Positions 25,228 through 33,674 of a stretch of DNA of 47,150 nucleotides are shown here, one piece after another. This DNA comes from CAZEGV01 sp964511645. GTDB lineage: Bacteria > Bacteroidota > Bacteroidia > Cytophagales > JAAEPT01. The first letter of the stretch is position 1. The number at the start of each line of letters is the position of its first letter. The translations under genes and the position numbers were made by a program. Under the pieces are notes generated by a model, which saw nothing but the letters and a program-made list of their open reading frames with translations, had not been told where the DNA came from and did not search any database. The stretch is from assembly GCA_964511645.1 (NCBI GenBank), contig CAZEGV010000011.1:1-47150 (forward strand). The letters are read 5' to 3'.

Positions 25228-26046
25228 ATGGCGGTTAGAAAATTAAAACCAACAACACCTGGTCAACGTTTTAGAGTAGCACCTGTTTTTGATGATGTAA
25301 CAACATCAACACCAGAGAAAACTCTACTTAGATCTAAAAAAAGATCTGGGGGACGTAACAATACAGGTAAAATGACCCAACGTAATATTGGTGGAGGTCA
25401 TAAGAAGAAATATCGTGTTATCGACTTCAAAAGAGAGAAGCACGGAATACCAGCTACGGTAAAAACTATTGAGTATGATCCAAATAGGACTGCTCGTATA
25501 GCTTTATTATCTTATGCAGATGGTGAGAAAAGATATATTGTAGCCCCTGAAAATTTACAGGTAGGACAAACAGTGTTAAGTGGACCAGGAGTAGACCCTG
25601 AATTAGGGAATGCTTTACCATTATCTGATATTCCTTTAGGTACAATTCTTCACAACATAGAGTTACGTCTGGACAAAGGTGCTGTGATGGCTCGTAGTGC
25701 AGGAGCTTATGTGCAGTTATTAGCTCGTGAGGGTAAATACGCTACAATTAAACTTCCTTCTGGAGAAATGAGAAATGTTTTATCAGTATGCTATGCTACT
25801 ATAGGAACAGTTTCTAATTCGGACCAAATGAATATTAATTTAGGTAAGGCAGGTAGAAATAGATGGTTAGGTAGACGTCCTCGTGTAAGAGGTGTAGCGA
25901 TGAATCCGGTCGATCACCCAATGGGTGGTGGTGAAGGACGTAAGTCTGGTGGTCATCCACGTTCAAGAACAGGAATTTATGCTAAAGGTCAAAAGACTAG
26001 AAAGCCGAATAAATATTCTGACAAGTTAATCATAGGTAAAAAATAA
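25228..26046 (+). CDS. rplB: 50S ribosomal protein L2
   Basis: L2, 272 residues, needed for subunit joining and peptidyl transferase activity. RNA-binding OB-like domain, then the SH3-like domain, and the C-terminal loop GVAMNPVDHPMGGGEGR with the conserved histidine. Usual length and place in the cluster. Confidence 0.98.
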   Translation: MAVRKLKPTTPGQRFRVAPVFDDVTTSTPEKTLLRSKKRSGGRNNTGKMTQRNIGGGHKKKYRVIDFKREKHGIPATVKTIEYDPNRTARIALLSYADGEKRYIVAPENLQVGQTVLSGPGVDPELGNALPLSDIPLGTILHNIELRLDKGAVMARSAGAYVQLLAREGKYATIKLPSGEMRNVLSVCYATIGTVSNSDQMNINLGKAGRNRWLGRRPRVRGVAMNPVDHPMGGGEGRKSGGHPRSRTGIYAKGQKTRKPNKYSDKLIIGKK

Positions 26047-26057
26047 AGAATAATTAA

Positions 26058-26333
26058 ATGGCACGTTCACTAAAAAAAGGACCGTATATAGATTATAGAC
26101 TTGAGAAAAAAGTTGACGTCATGGGAGATTCAGGCAAAAAGTCTGTAATTAAAACATGGTCGAGACGATCTATGATTTCACCTGATTTTGTAGGGCATAC
26201 ATTTGCAGTACATAACGGCAATAAGTTTATCCCTGTTTTTGTAACAGAAAATATGGTAGGGCACAAGTTGGGTGAATTTTCTCCAACTCGTAACTTTAGA
26301 GGTCATATTAACAAGAAAGATAAGAAGAGATAA
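26058..26333 (+). CDS. rpsS: 30S ribosomal protein S19
   Basis: S19, 91 residues, contacts S13 in the 30S head near the A-site finger. MARSLKKGPYIDYRLEKKV and the TWSRRSMISPDFVGHTFAVH core are typical, ending LGEFSPTRNFRGHI. The stop overlaps the start of rplV (TAATG). Confidence 0.98.
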   Translation: MARSLKKGPYIDYRLEKKVDVMGDSGKKSVIKTWSRRSMISPDFVGHTFAVHNGNKFIPVFVTENMVGHKLGEFSPTRNFRGHINKKDKKR

Positions 26334-26677
26334 TGGAAGCTATCGCTAAATTAAATAATGTACCGAGCTCACCTCGTAAGATGAGATTGGTTGTGGACTT
26401 GATTCGTGGAGAACGAGTAGAGAAAGCATTGTCTTTATTGAAGTATGATGTAAAACATGCTTCAAGAGATGTAGAAAAACTTCTTCTTTCAGCTATCTCA
26501 AATTGGGAAGCTAAGAATGAAAATGAAGATATAGAATCTGCTGAGTTATATATAAAAACAGTTTATGTTGATGCTGGAAGAATGCTTAAGCGTTTACAAA
26601 CAGCACCTCAAGGTAGAGCATATCGTGTACGAAAAAGATCTAATCATATCACATTAGTGGTTGATAGCAAAAATTAA
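26333..26677 (+). CDS. rplV: 50S ribosomal protein L22
   Basis: L22, 114 residues, whose beta-hairpin lines the exit tunnel. N-terminal SPRKMRLVVDLIRG and the hairpin RMLKRLQTAPQGRAYRVRKR (about 82-101) are intact, so no visible macrolide-type deletion. Overlaps the rpsS stop by one base. Confidence 0.97.
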   Translation: MEAIAKLNNVPSSPRKMRLVVDLIRGERVEKALSLLKYDVKHASRDVEKLLLSAISNWEAKNENEDIESAELYIKTVYVDAGRMLKRLQTAPQGRAYRVRKRSNHITLVVDSKN

Positions 26678-26694
26678 TTTTATAGTAAGAGATT

Positions 26695-27405
26695 ATGGGA
26701 CAAAAAGTTAACCCTATTGGATTTAGATTAGGAATTATAGCTGGATGGGAATCTAACTGGTTTGGAGGAAATAATTTTTCTGAAAAATTAGTAGAAGATG
26801 AAAAAATCAGAAAATACATCTATGCACGTATTCTTAAAGGAGGAATTTCAAAAATTATTATCGAAAGAACTTTAAAGAGAATTACCCTTACTATTAATAC
26901 AGCTCGACCAGGTGTTGTAATAGGTAAAGGTGGATCAGAAGTTGATAGATTAAAAGAAGAGATTAAGAATCTTACTAACAAAGATGTTCAAATTAATATC
27001 TTTGAGATTAAGAGACCAGAGCTTGATGCGAAGTTAGTAGGTGAGTCGATTGCTCAACAACTGAAAGCACGTATATCTTACAGAAGAGCGATGAAACAAG
27101 CAATTGCTTCGGCTATGAGGGTAGGAGCTCAGGGTATAAAAATCAAAGTAGGTGGTCGTTTAGGCGGTGCTGAAATGGCTCGTACAGAGCAATACAAAGA
27201 AGGAAGAGTGCCTTTACATACACTTAGAGCAGATATTGATTACTGTATATCTGAAGCTGATACCGTTTATGGTAAAATCGGAATTAAGGTATGGATCTTC
27301 AAAGGAGAAGTTCTAGGAAAACGAGATTTATCACCTAATGCGGGTAATAATTCTGGTGGAAAGAACGGCAAGAGAAAAGAGGGCGGTAGAAAAAGAAGAC
27401 GTTAA
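26695..27405 (+). CDS. rpsC: 30S ribosomal protein S3
   Basis: S3, 236 residues, at the mRNA entry channel. MGQKVNPIGFRLG start, type II KH domain with the VVIGKGGSEVDRL loop (about 74-86), C-terminal domain with GRLGGAEMARTE, and a Gly/Lys/Arg-rich tail from about 215. Typical Bacteroidota length. Confidence 0.98.
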   Translation: MGQKVNPIGFRLGIIAGWESNWFGGNNFSEKLVEDEKIRKYIYARILKGGISKIIIERTLKRITLTINTARPGVVIGKGGSEVDRLKEEIKNLTNKDVQINIFEIKRPELDAKLVGESIAQQLKARISYRRAMKQAIASAMRVGAQGIKIKVGGRLGGAEMARTEQYKEGRVPLHTLRADIDYCISEADTVYGKIGIKVWIFKGEVLGKRDLSPNAGNNSGGKNGKRKEGGRKRRR

Positions 27406-27426
27406 TAGATATAAAAACATATAACT

Positions 27427-27849
27427 ATGTTACAGCCAAAAAGAACAAAGTTTCGTAAGAAGCAAAAAGGACGTGTTAAAGGAATTGCAACTCGTGGTCA
27501 TCAACTTAGTTTTGGTGAATTCGGAATCAAATCACTAGAAGCAGGTTGGATTACATCCAGACAAATTGAGTCTGCACGTATTGCTGTTACGAGAGAAATG
27601 AAAAGAGAAGGGCAAGTGTGGATTAGAATTTTTCCAGACAAACCAATCACTAAGAAACCTGCGGAGGTTCGTATGGGTAAAGGTAAGGGAGCACCAGAAT
27701 ATTGGGTGGCTACAATCAAGCCAGGAACCATATTATTTGAATCAGGAGGAGTTTCATTAATAACGGCAAAAGAATCTATGAGATTAGCCGCACAAAAACT
27801 TCCTGTTAAAACAAAATTTGTAATTCGTAGGGATTACGTAGCAGAGTAA
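27427..27849 (+). CDS. rplP: 50S ribosomal protein L16
   Basis: L16, 140 residues, positions A-site tRNA. MLQPKRTKFRKKQKGR start, GITSRQIESAR-like helix and the conserved MGKGKGAPEYW loop, which holds the arginine targeted by hydroxylation in some bacteria. Four bases to rpmC. Confidence 0.98.
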   Translation: MLQPKRTKFRKKQKGRVKGIATRGHQLSFGEFGIKSLEAGWITSRQIESARIAVTREMKREGQVWIRIFPDKPITKKPAEVRMGKGKGAPEYWVATIKPGTILFESGGVSLITAKESMRLAAQKLPVKTKFVIRRDYVAE

Positions 27850-27853
27850 GAAG

Positions 27854-28042
27854 ATGAAAAAGCAAGAAATCACATCATTGTCAATCAATGATTTAAAAGA
27901 AAAAATAGCAATTGAGAAAACGACTTACGAAAATTTGAAGTTTACTCACGCCATTTCTCCTATCGAAAATCCAATGTTGATTAGAGCGAAGAGAAAAGAA
28001 ATTGCAAAATTGTTAACAGAATTAAACGCTAAGTCTGAGTAA
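27854..28042 (+). CDS. rpmC: 50S ribosomal protein L29
   Basis: L29, 62 residues, two antiparallel helices at the tunnel exit next to L23. SINDLKEKI and the second helix RAKRKEIAKLLTELN fit the family. The stop overlaps the rpsQ start by one base. Confidence 0.95.
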   Translation: MKKQEITSLSINDLKEKIAIEKTTYENLKFTHAISPIENPMLIRAKRKEIAKLLTELNAKSE

Positions 28043-28296
28043 TGGAACGTAATCTAAGAAAAGAAAGAACAGGGCAAGTCTCTAGTAATAAGATGGACAA
28101 AACTGCTACAATCGTTGTTGAACGACGAATGAAGCACCCTATGTATGGTAAATTCGTAAAGAAGACTAAAAAATACGCAGTTCATGACGAAAATAATGAA
28201 TGTGGTATAGGTGATACTGTACGCATCATGGAAGTACGTCCATTGAGCAAGAGAAAGCGTTGGAGGTTAGTTGAAATTATCGAAAAAGCTAAATAA
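28042..28296 (+). CDS. rpsQ: 30S ribosomal protein S17
   Basis: S17, 84 residues, OB-fold primary binder of 16S rRNA. RKERTGQVSSNKMDKTATIVVERR and the later DTVRIMEVRPLSKRKRWRLV are diagnostic halves of the fold. Translationally coupled to rpmC; two bases to rplN. Confidence 0.98.
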   Translation: MERNLRKERTGQVSSNKMDKTATIVVERRMKHPMYGKFVKKTKKYAVHDENNECGIGDTVRIMEVRPLSKRKRWRLVEIIEKAK

Positions 28297-28298
28297 TT

Positions 28299-28667
28299 AT
28301 GATTCAGCAAGAAACAAGATTAATAGTTGCCGACAATTCTGGTGCAAAGGAAGTACTTTGTATTAGAGTGTTAGGCGGTACTGGTAAAAGATACGCCAGA
28401 ATAGGAGATAAAATTGTAGTAAGTGTAAAATCTGCAATTCCTGCCGGGGGTATCAAAAAAGGTGCGGTGTCTACAGCGGTAGTTGTTAGAACAAAGAAAG
28501 AGATTAGAAGAAAAGATGGATCTTATATTCGCTTCTCGGATAATGCAGCGGTTTTGTTAAATAATCAAAATGAACCAAGAGGTACTCGTATCTTTGGACC
28601 CGTTGCAAGAGAGTTGAGAGACAAGCAATTCATGAAAATAGTTTCACTAGCACCAGAAGTGCTATAA
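28299..28667 (+). CDS. rplN: 50S ribosomal protein L14
   Basis: L14, 122 residues, at the intersubunit face, partner of L19 and of RsfS. MIQQETRLIVADNSGAKEV and the final GPVARELRDKQFMKIVSLAPEVL match the family over the full length. Confidence 0.98.
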   Translation: MIQQETRLIVADNSGAKEVLCIRVLGGTGKRYARIGDKIVVSVKSAIPAGGIKKGAVSTAVVVRTKKEIRRKDGSYIRFSDNAAVLLNNQNEPRGTRIFGPVARELRDKQFMKIVSLAPEVL

Positions 28668-28680
28668 TACTAATAGTAAG

Positions 28681-28908
28681 ATGACAAAGCTTCACGTAAA
28701 AAAAGGAGATAAAGTAGTAGTAATCACAGGAGACCAAAAAGGTCAAGAAGGAGAAATTACTAAAGTATTCCCTAAGAAAGAAAGAGTAATTGTTGGCGGA
28801 ATCAATATGGTGAAAAAACATATTAAGCCAAGTTCTCAGAACCCAAGTGGTAGTATTGAAGAGATGGAAGCATCTATTCATATTTCTAACTTGAAAGTAG
28901 TTAAGTAA
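28681..28908 (+). CDS. rplX: 50S ribosomal protein L24, short form
   Basis: L24 initiates 50S assembly on domain I of 23S rRNA. The N-terminal KOW unit (KLHVKKGDKVVVITGDQKGQ) and the NMVKKHIKPSSQNPSGSI segment are normal, but the protein stops at 75 residues right after HISNLKVVK. Typical L24 runs to about 102-105, with a further DPKTGK...RVG and RYSKKSGE part. The TAA at 28906 is followed by AT-rich non-coding sequence, and no frame I checked restores the missing tail, so this looks like a genuine loss rather than a frameshift. Confidence 0.93.
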   Translation: MTKLHVKKGDKVVVITGDQKGQEGEITKVFPKKERVIVGGINMVKKHIKPSSQNPSGSIEEMEASIHISNLKVVK

Positions 28909-28949
28909 TTAATTGAACATATAAAATTCCTATAACGGAATAAATGATT

Positions 28950-29504
28950 ATGGCAATTCCAAGATTAAAAGAAAAATTCAAAGATAAGGTAGCTCCAGCA
29001 TTGAAAGAAAAATTTCAATATAAGTCTGTGATGCAAGTACCATCTATTGAGAAAATAGTGCTTAACCAAGGATTAGGTAGAGCAGTAGCAGATAAGAAAA
29101 TTGTAGATTATGGCGTTGAAGAAATGACTATGATTACAGGACAAAAAGCTGTCCCTACAATATCTAAGAAATCAGTTTCTAACTTTAAGTTAAGAGATGG
29201 TATGCCTATTGGCGTTAAGACAACGTTAAGAGGAAATATGATGTACGAATTCTTAGATCGTTTGTTGGCTGTTTCTTTGCCGAGGGTAAGGGATTTTCAA
29301 GGAGTAAGTGAAAAAGGATTTGATGGAAGAGGTAATTATACTTTAGGAATCAAAGAACAAATCATTTTTCCTGAATTATCTATTGATAAAATTAAAAATA
29401 TCACGGGTATGAACATTACTTTTGTGACTTCTGCAAACACTGACGAAGAGTGTTTGGAGTTGTTGAAAGAGTTTGGAATGCCTTTTGCAAATCAACAAAA
29501 ATAA
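28950..29504 (+). CDS. rplE: 50S ribosomal protein L5
   Basis: L5, 184 residues from the ATG at 28950; another in-frame ATG sits two codons earlier (28944), but MAIPRLKEKF gives the usual start. Binds 5S rRNA and contacts P-site tRNA and S13. QVPSIEKIVLNQGLG, the RGNMMYEFLDRLLAVSLPR helix and the GNYTLGIKEQIIFPE segment are intact. Confidence 0.97.
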   Translation: MAIPRLKEKFKDKVAPALKEKFQYKSVMQVPSIEKIVLNQGLGRAVADKKIVDYGVEEMTMITGQKAVPTISKKSVSNFKLRDGMPIGVKTTLRGNMMYEFLDRLLAVSLPRVRDFQGVSEKGFDGRGNYTLGIKEQIIFPELSIDKIKNITGMNITFVTSANTDEECLELLKEFGMPFANQQK

Positions 29505-29512
29505 TATTAATC

Positions 29513-29782
29513 ATGGCTAGAGAAGCAGTAAAAGCTAGAGGTAGAAAACGTGAGAGATTAGTAGCTAAGTATGCTAAGAAACGTGCGGAACTAAAAGCAA
29601 ATGGTGATTATGTTGGATTAGACAAATTGCCTAAAGATTCATCTCCAGTACGTTTACACAATCGTTGTAAATTAACTGGAAGACCTAAAGGTTATATGCG
29701 TAAGTTTGGGATTAATCGTGTTACTTTCCGTGAAATGGCAAGTTCAGGTAAGATTCCAGGTATTACTAAAGCAAGTTGGTAA
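29513..29782 (+). CDS. rpsN: 30S ribosomal protein S14, zinc-free form
   Basis: S14, 89 residues, in the 30S head. The frame is open upstream into rplE, but the ATG at 29513 gives the family start MAREAVKARGRKRERL. It is the long form without CxxC zinc pairs; one cysteine remains in HNRCKLTGRPKGYMRKFG. A promoter follows within 50 bases. Confidence 0.97.
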   Translation: MAREAVKARGRKRERLVAKYAKKRAELKANGDYVGLDKLPKDSSPVRLHNRCKLTGRPKGYMRKFGINRVTFREMASSGKIPGITKASW

Positions 29783-29803
29783 AAAAAACACAAGTAATTA
29801 AGA

Positions 29804-29830
29804 TTGTTTAAATAATCTTGTGTATATTTG
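29804..29830 (+). promoter_or_regulatory. internal promoter before rpsH
   Basis: TATATTTG at 29823-29830 is a perfect -7 box; TTG at 29804-29806 lies 16 bases upstream, slightly short of the usual 17-23. CACCCC follows, again like the other translation promoters. A CACCC/GGGTG hairpin (29831-29846) would be at the very start of the RNA. Confidence 0.6.
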
Positions 29831-29873
29831 CACCCCTTTAAGGGTGTATTCAAGTATAAAATAGTACGAAAAG

Positions 29874-30272
29874 ATGGTTACAGATTCGATAGCGGATTAT
29901 CTTACGAGAGTTAGAAATGCGATTAAGGCCAACAAAAAAATTGTTGAGGTGCCTGCATCTAACTTAAAAAAAGAAATGACAAAAGTCCTTTTTGACAAAG
30001 GGTATATCCAAAATTATAAGTTTGAGGAAGACGGAGTTCAAGGCGTTATTAAAATAGCCCTTAAGTATAACTCTATTACTAAGCAAAGTGCTATAGTAAA
30101 ACTTCAGCGTGTGAGTAAACCTGGTTTACGAAAATACACCGGAGTTGATGGTATTCCAAGAGTATTAAATGGTCTAGGTATAGCCATTTTATCTACCTCT
30201 AAAGGGGTGATGACTAACAAGGAAGCGAAAGCTCAAAAAGTTGGTGGAGAAGTATTATGTTACGTATATTAA
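29874..30272 (+). CDS. rpsH: 30S ribosomal protein S8
   Basis: S8, 132 residues, central 30S assembly protein and, in E. coli, repressor of the spc operon. DSIADYLTRVRNAIKANK start and the C-terminal LGIAILSTSKGVMTNKEA segment are typical. First gene after the internal promoter, so S8 and downstream genes can be made apart from rplC-rpsN. Confidence 0.98.
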   Translation: MVTDSIADYLTRVRNAIKANKKIVEVPASNLKKEMTKVLFDKGYIQNYKFEEDGVQGVIKIALKYNSITKQSAIVKLQRVSKPGLRKYTGVDGIPRVLNGLGIAILSTSKGVMTNKEAKAQKVGGEVLCYVY

Positions 30273-30278
30273 TATTAG

Positions 30279-30830
30279 ATGTCTAGAATAGGTAAAAAAC
30301 CAATAAGCATTCCTTCGGGTGTAACTGTAGCAGTTAAAGATAGTATCGTAACTGTAAAAGGACAGAAGGGTGAACTTAATCAGAAAATTAATTCTGACAT
30401 AAAGTTTGAGATAAAAGAGAGTGAAGTAATTCTTGAAAGAGCAAGTGATTCTAAGGAAGACAAATCAAGACATGGTTTGTACAGATCTTTGATTGCTAAT
30501 ATGATAACAGGAGTAAACGAAGGATACAAACTAGACTTAGAGCTAGTGGGTGTTGGTTTTAAAGCTACTGTTTCTAACAATGTTCTTGAATTACATTTAG
30601 GATATTCTCACCCTATTGTATTTGGATTACCAAGTGAAGTAAAAGCAATTGCGATTACTGAAAAAGGTAAAAACCCAATCGTTACTTTAGAATCAATTGA
30701 TAAACAATTAGTTGGACAAGTAGCGGCTAAAATTAGATCACTTAGAAAAGTGGAACCTTATAAAGGAAAAGGTGTTCGTTTTGTTGGTGAGCAAATCAGA
30801 AGAAAGCAAGGTAAAACAGCGGCTAAATAA
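30279..30830 (+). CDS. rplF: 50S ribosomal protein L6
   Basis: L6, 183 residues, near the sarcin-ricin loop and factor-binding site. Two repeated alpha/beta domains; MSRIGKKPISIPSGV start and C-terminal KVEPYKGKGVRFVGEQIRRK signature. Normal length. Confidence 0.98.
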   Translation: MSRIGKKPISIPSGVTVAVKDSIVTVKGQKGELNQKINSDIKFEIKESEVILERASDSKEDKSRHGLYRSLIANMITGVNEGYKLDLELVGVGFKATVSNNVLELHLGYSHPIVFGLPSEVKAIAITEKGKNPIVTLESIDKQLVGQVAAKIRSLRKVEPYKGKGVRFVGEQIRRKQGKTAAK

Positions 30831-30838
30831 CAGTTAAG

Positions 30839-31186
30839 ATGGCAACTAAGAAAGATTTAAGAAGAACAAGAATCAAAAAGAGTATTAGAAGTAAAATTTC
30901 TGGTACTTCTGAAGCACCTAGATTAACAGTTTTTAGAAGCAATAAGGAGATTTATGCTCAAATTGTTGATGATGTACAAGGGGTAACTCTAGTAAGTGCT
31001 TCATCTTTGAAAGGTAGTTTCTCTGGAAATAAAATAGATATAGCAAAGCAAGTAGGTACAAAAGTTGCCGAAACAGCACAGGCTAAAGGGATACAATCAG
31101 TTGTATTTGATCGAAATGGATTTCTTTACCATGGTAGAGTAAAAGCTTTAGCAGAAGGTGTACGCGAAGGAGGGTTAAAATTCTAA
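30839..31186 (+). CDS. rplR: 50S ribosomal protein L18
   Basis: L18, 115 residues, binds 5S rRNA with L5. Basic N-terminus (RIKKSIRSKISGTSEAPRL), then the FRSNKEIYAQIVDD core and the final FDRNGFLYHGRVKALAEG. Three bases to rpsE. Confidence 0.98.
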   Translation: MATKKDLRRTRIKKSIRSKISGTSEAPRLTVFRSNKEIYAQIVDDVQGVTLVSASSLKGSFSGNKIDIAKQVGTKVAETAQAKGIQSVVFDRNGFLYHGRVKALAEGVREGGLKF

Positions 31187-31189
31187 GTT

Positions 31190-31702
31190 ATGAGTGAAGT
31201 AAGAAGAATTAAGGCAAGCGAAATAGAGCTTAAAGAAACTGTAGTAACAATTAATCGTGTTGCTAAAGTAGTAAAAGGTGGTCGTCGTTTTAGTTTCGCT
31301 GCTATTGTAGTAGTGGGAGATGGTAATGGTATTGTTGGACACGGTTTAGGAAAAGCTAATGAGGTTACAGATGCTATAACAAAAGGTATTGATGATGCTA
31401 AAAAGAACTTGATAAAAGTTCCTATGATTAAATCTACAGTGCCTCATGAGATGAAAGGAAAGTATGGCGGTGGTCGTGTTTTGATTAAGCCAGCTTCACC
31501 AGGTACAGGAGTTATTGCAGGTGGGGCGATGCGTGCTGTTTTTGATAGTGCAGGAATTAAAGATGTTCTTGCAAAATCACAAGGATCTTCAAATCCTCAT
31601 AGTGTAGTGAAAGCAACATTTGATGCTTTACTGAAAATGAGAGATCCTTATGCTGTAGCAGCTCAAAGAGGGGTAGATATTGATAAAGTATATAACGGTT
31701 AG
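31190..31702 (+). CDS. rpsE: 30S ribosomal protein S5
   Basis: S5, 170 residues, at the mRNA entrance and important for accuracy. The dsRBD-like N-terminal domain has VVKGGRRFSFAAIVVVGDGN and GHGLGKANEV; the C-terminal domain has GTGVIAGGAMRAV and KSQGSSNPHSVVKA. No change at the spectinomycin loop is obvious by eye. Confidence 0.98.
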   Translation: MSEVRRIKASEIELKETVVTINRVAKVVKGGRRFSFAAIVVVGDGNGIVGHGLGKANEVTDAITKGIDDAKKNLIKVPMIKSTVPHEMKGKYGGGRVLIKPASPGTGVIAGGAMRAVFDSAGIKDVLAKSQGSSNPHSVVKATFDALLKMRDPYAVAAQRGVDIDKVYNG

Positions 31703-31706
31703 TATA

Positions 31707-31886
31707 ATGGCTAAAGTAAAGATAACTCAGGTAAGAAGTGTCATAAAAAGACCTAAAAACCAAAAACTTACTATTAAAGCCTTGGGCTTAGGTAAAATTA
31801 ATCGATCTGTAGAACTGGAGGATAATAACTCAGTGAGAGGGATGATTAATACTGTTAAACATTTAGTTGAAGTAACAGAACTATAA
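31707..31886 (+). CDS. rpmD: 50S ribosomal protein L30
   Basis: L30, 59 residues from the ATG at 31707. An earlier in-frame ATG (31680) lies inside rpsE and would add nine unlikely residues. KVKITQVRSVIKRPKNQKLTIKALGLG split over the first 30 residues is typical. Confidence 0.96.
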   Translation: MAKVKITQVRSVIKRPKNQKLTIKALGLGKINRSVELEDNNSVRGMINTVKHLVEVTEL

Positions 31887-31888
31887 TT

Positions 31889-32332
31889 ATGAAATTAAAT
31901 ACATTGACGCCGGCAAAAGGATCGGTTAAATCAGGTAAAAGAATAGCTAGAGGGCAAGGTTCTGGAAAAGGTGGTACTTCTACAAGAGGTCACAAAGGAG
32001 CAAAGTCTAGATCAGGGTATTCTAAGAAATTAGGTTTTGAAGGTGGGCAGATGCCTATTCAAAGACGTCTACCTAAATTTGGATTTAATAGTCCTAATAG
32101 GGTTGAGTATAAAGCAGTTAATATCTCTACATTACAAGTATTGGCAGATAAAGGAATTACAGAAATTTCTTTAGAATCTTTGGTAGAGTCAGGAATTGTT
32201 TCAAAGAACGATAGAATAAAAGTTTTAGCAAAAGGAGAACTTTCGGCTAAACTTAGCTTAAAAGTGAATGCTATATCAGCATCAGCTAAAGAAGCTGTAG
32301 AAAAAGCAGGTGGAAGCATAGAATTGGTATAG
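31889..32332 (+). CDS. rplO: 50S ribosomal protein L15
   Basis: L15, 147 residues. The Gly/Arg/Lys-rich extension (ARGQGSGKGGTSTRGHKG) threads into 23S rRNA; GFEGGQMPIQRRLPKFGF follows, then the globular domain. Two bases before secY, the usual order. Confidence 0.98.
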   Translation: MKLNTLTPAKGSVKSGKRIARGQGSGKGGTSTRGHKGAKSRSGYSKKLGFEGGQMPIQRRLPKFGFNSPNRVEYKAVNISTLQVLADKGITEISLESLVESGIVSKNDRIKVLAKGELSAKLSLKVNAISASAKEAVEKAGGSIELV

Positions 32333-32334
32333 AG

Positions 32335-33666
32335 ATGAGTTTTATCAAAAACATAGAGAGTGCATTTAAAATTGAGGAGTTAAGAAATAAAATCTTAACT
32401 ACTCTGTTTTTTGTTGTATTATATAGATTAGGTGGTCATATTCAGTTGCCTGGAATCGCACCTTCTGCAGTGCTTAGTGGTAATGAAGCTACCGGTGTTC
32501 TAGATATGTTTTTAGGTGGTGCTTTTAGCAAAGGAGCTATATTTGGATTAGGTATAATGCCTTATATCTCAGCTTCAATTATACTACAACTGGCTCAATT
32601 TGCAATACCATCTATTCAGAAATTATCGAAAGAAGGAGAGTCTGGTAGAAAGAAAATTAGTCAATACACAAGAATACTTACAATTATTGTTTGTGTACTT
32701 CAATCATTTGGATTCATTACATATATCACATCTCAGGATCATATGTTAATGGTAGGAATTGACAAAACAGTGTTTACTGCTCAGTCAGTAGTATTACTTA
32801 CAGCTGGTACAATGTTTTGTATGTGGATGGGAGATCAAATTACTGAAAAAGGAATTGGAAATGGGATTTCTATATTAATTACGATTGGAATACTCGCAAG
32901 ATTTCCAGAATCTTTAGTAATGGAGTATAATAATTTGTTTGAAAATGCAGCTGGTGGAGGAGCATTAATCGTTTTACTAGAAGCTGTGGTTTTCTTTGCA
33001 GTAGTCTTATTAACGATTTTAATTATTCAAGGAGTGAGAAAAATCCCAGTTAATTATGCTAATCAATTAATGAACAAAAATAGTAACCCAGCATTAGGAG
33101 GTCCTCAATCAAGTATACCTTTAAAAGTAAATCAAGCGGGTGTTATGCCTATTATTTTTGCTCAAGCAGTTGTTATCTTACCTGGTTTTTTGGGTGGACA
33201 AATGTCAGGATCAGATATTGGATCATTTATTTCTACCTACTTTAGATATGGACAAATTGGTTATGTTCTACTTCTTGTAGTTTTGATTATTGTCTTTACA
33301 TTCTTTTATACAGCAATGATTTTAAACCCAGTAGAAATTGCGGATGACTTAAAACGTAATGGTGGATTTGTACCAGGTGTAAAACCAGGAGAACCTACTG
33401 CAAGCTTTATTGACTCAGTATTGTCTAAAATCACTTTGCCAGGTTCGTTATTTATAGCTGCGATTGCTATTATTCCATCAATTATCTCATTAGTATTAGT
33501 GAAAGAAAATCAACAATTGGCATCTTTCTTTGGAGGAACATCATTATTAATTATAGTAGGTGTAGTATTGGACACTGCTATGAATATCAAAAGTCATCTT
33601 CTTATGAAAGAGTATGACGGGATGATGAATACAGGAAGGGTAAGAAGATCCCAACCTATATCGTAA
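32335..33666 (+). CDS. secY: preprotein translocase subunit SecY
   Basis: Pore subunit of the SecYEG channel in the inner membrane, 443 residues with about ten hydrophobic segments. The first helix region (TLFFVVLYRLGGHIQLPGI), plug-side GGAFSKGAIFGLGIMPYISASI and the KGIGNGISILI segment are conserved. Encoded in the spc cluster after rplO; its partner secE is at 8669. Confidence 0.97.
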   Translation: MSFIKNIESAFKIEELRNKILTTLFFVVLYRLGGHIQLPGIAPSAVLSGNEATGVLDMFLGGAFSKGAIFGLGIMPYISASIILQLAQFAIPSIQKLSKEGESGRKKISQYTRILTIIVCVLQSFGFITYITSQDHMLMVGIDKTVFTAQSVVLLTAGTMFCMWMGDQITEKGIGNGISILITIGILARFPESLVMEYNNLFENAAGGGALIVLLEAVVFFAVVLLTILIIQGVRKIPVNYANQLMNKNSNPALGGPQSSIPLKVNQAGVMPIIFAQAVVILPGFLGGQMSGSDIGSFISTYFRYGQIGYVLLLVVLIIVFTFFYTAMILNPVEIADDLKRNGGFVPGVKPGEPTASFIDSVLSKITLPGSLFIAAIAIIPSIISLVLVKENQQLASFFGGTSLLIIVGVVLDTAMNIKSHLLMKEYDGMMNTGRVRRSQPIS

Positions 33667-33674
33667 TAAGTTAA

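Noticed and set aside
29450..29512. Longer S14 starting within rplE
   Set aside because: The added residues are an out-of-frame reading of L5; MAREAVKARG at 29513 is the family start.
31680..31706. Longer L30 starting within rpsE
   Set aside because: Nine extra residues overlapping rpsE; the ATG at 31707 gives the family start.
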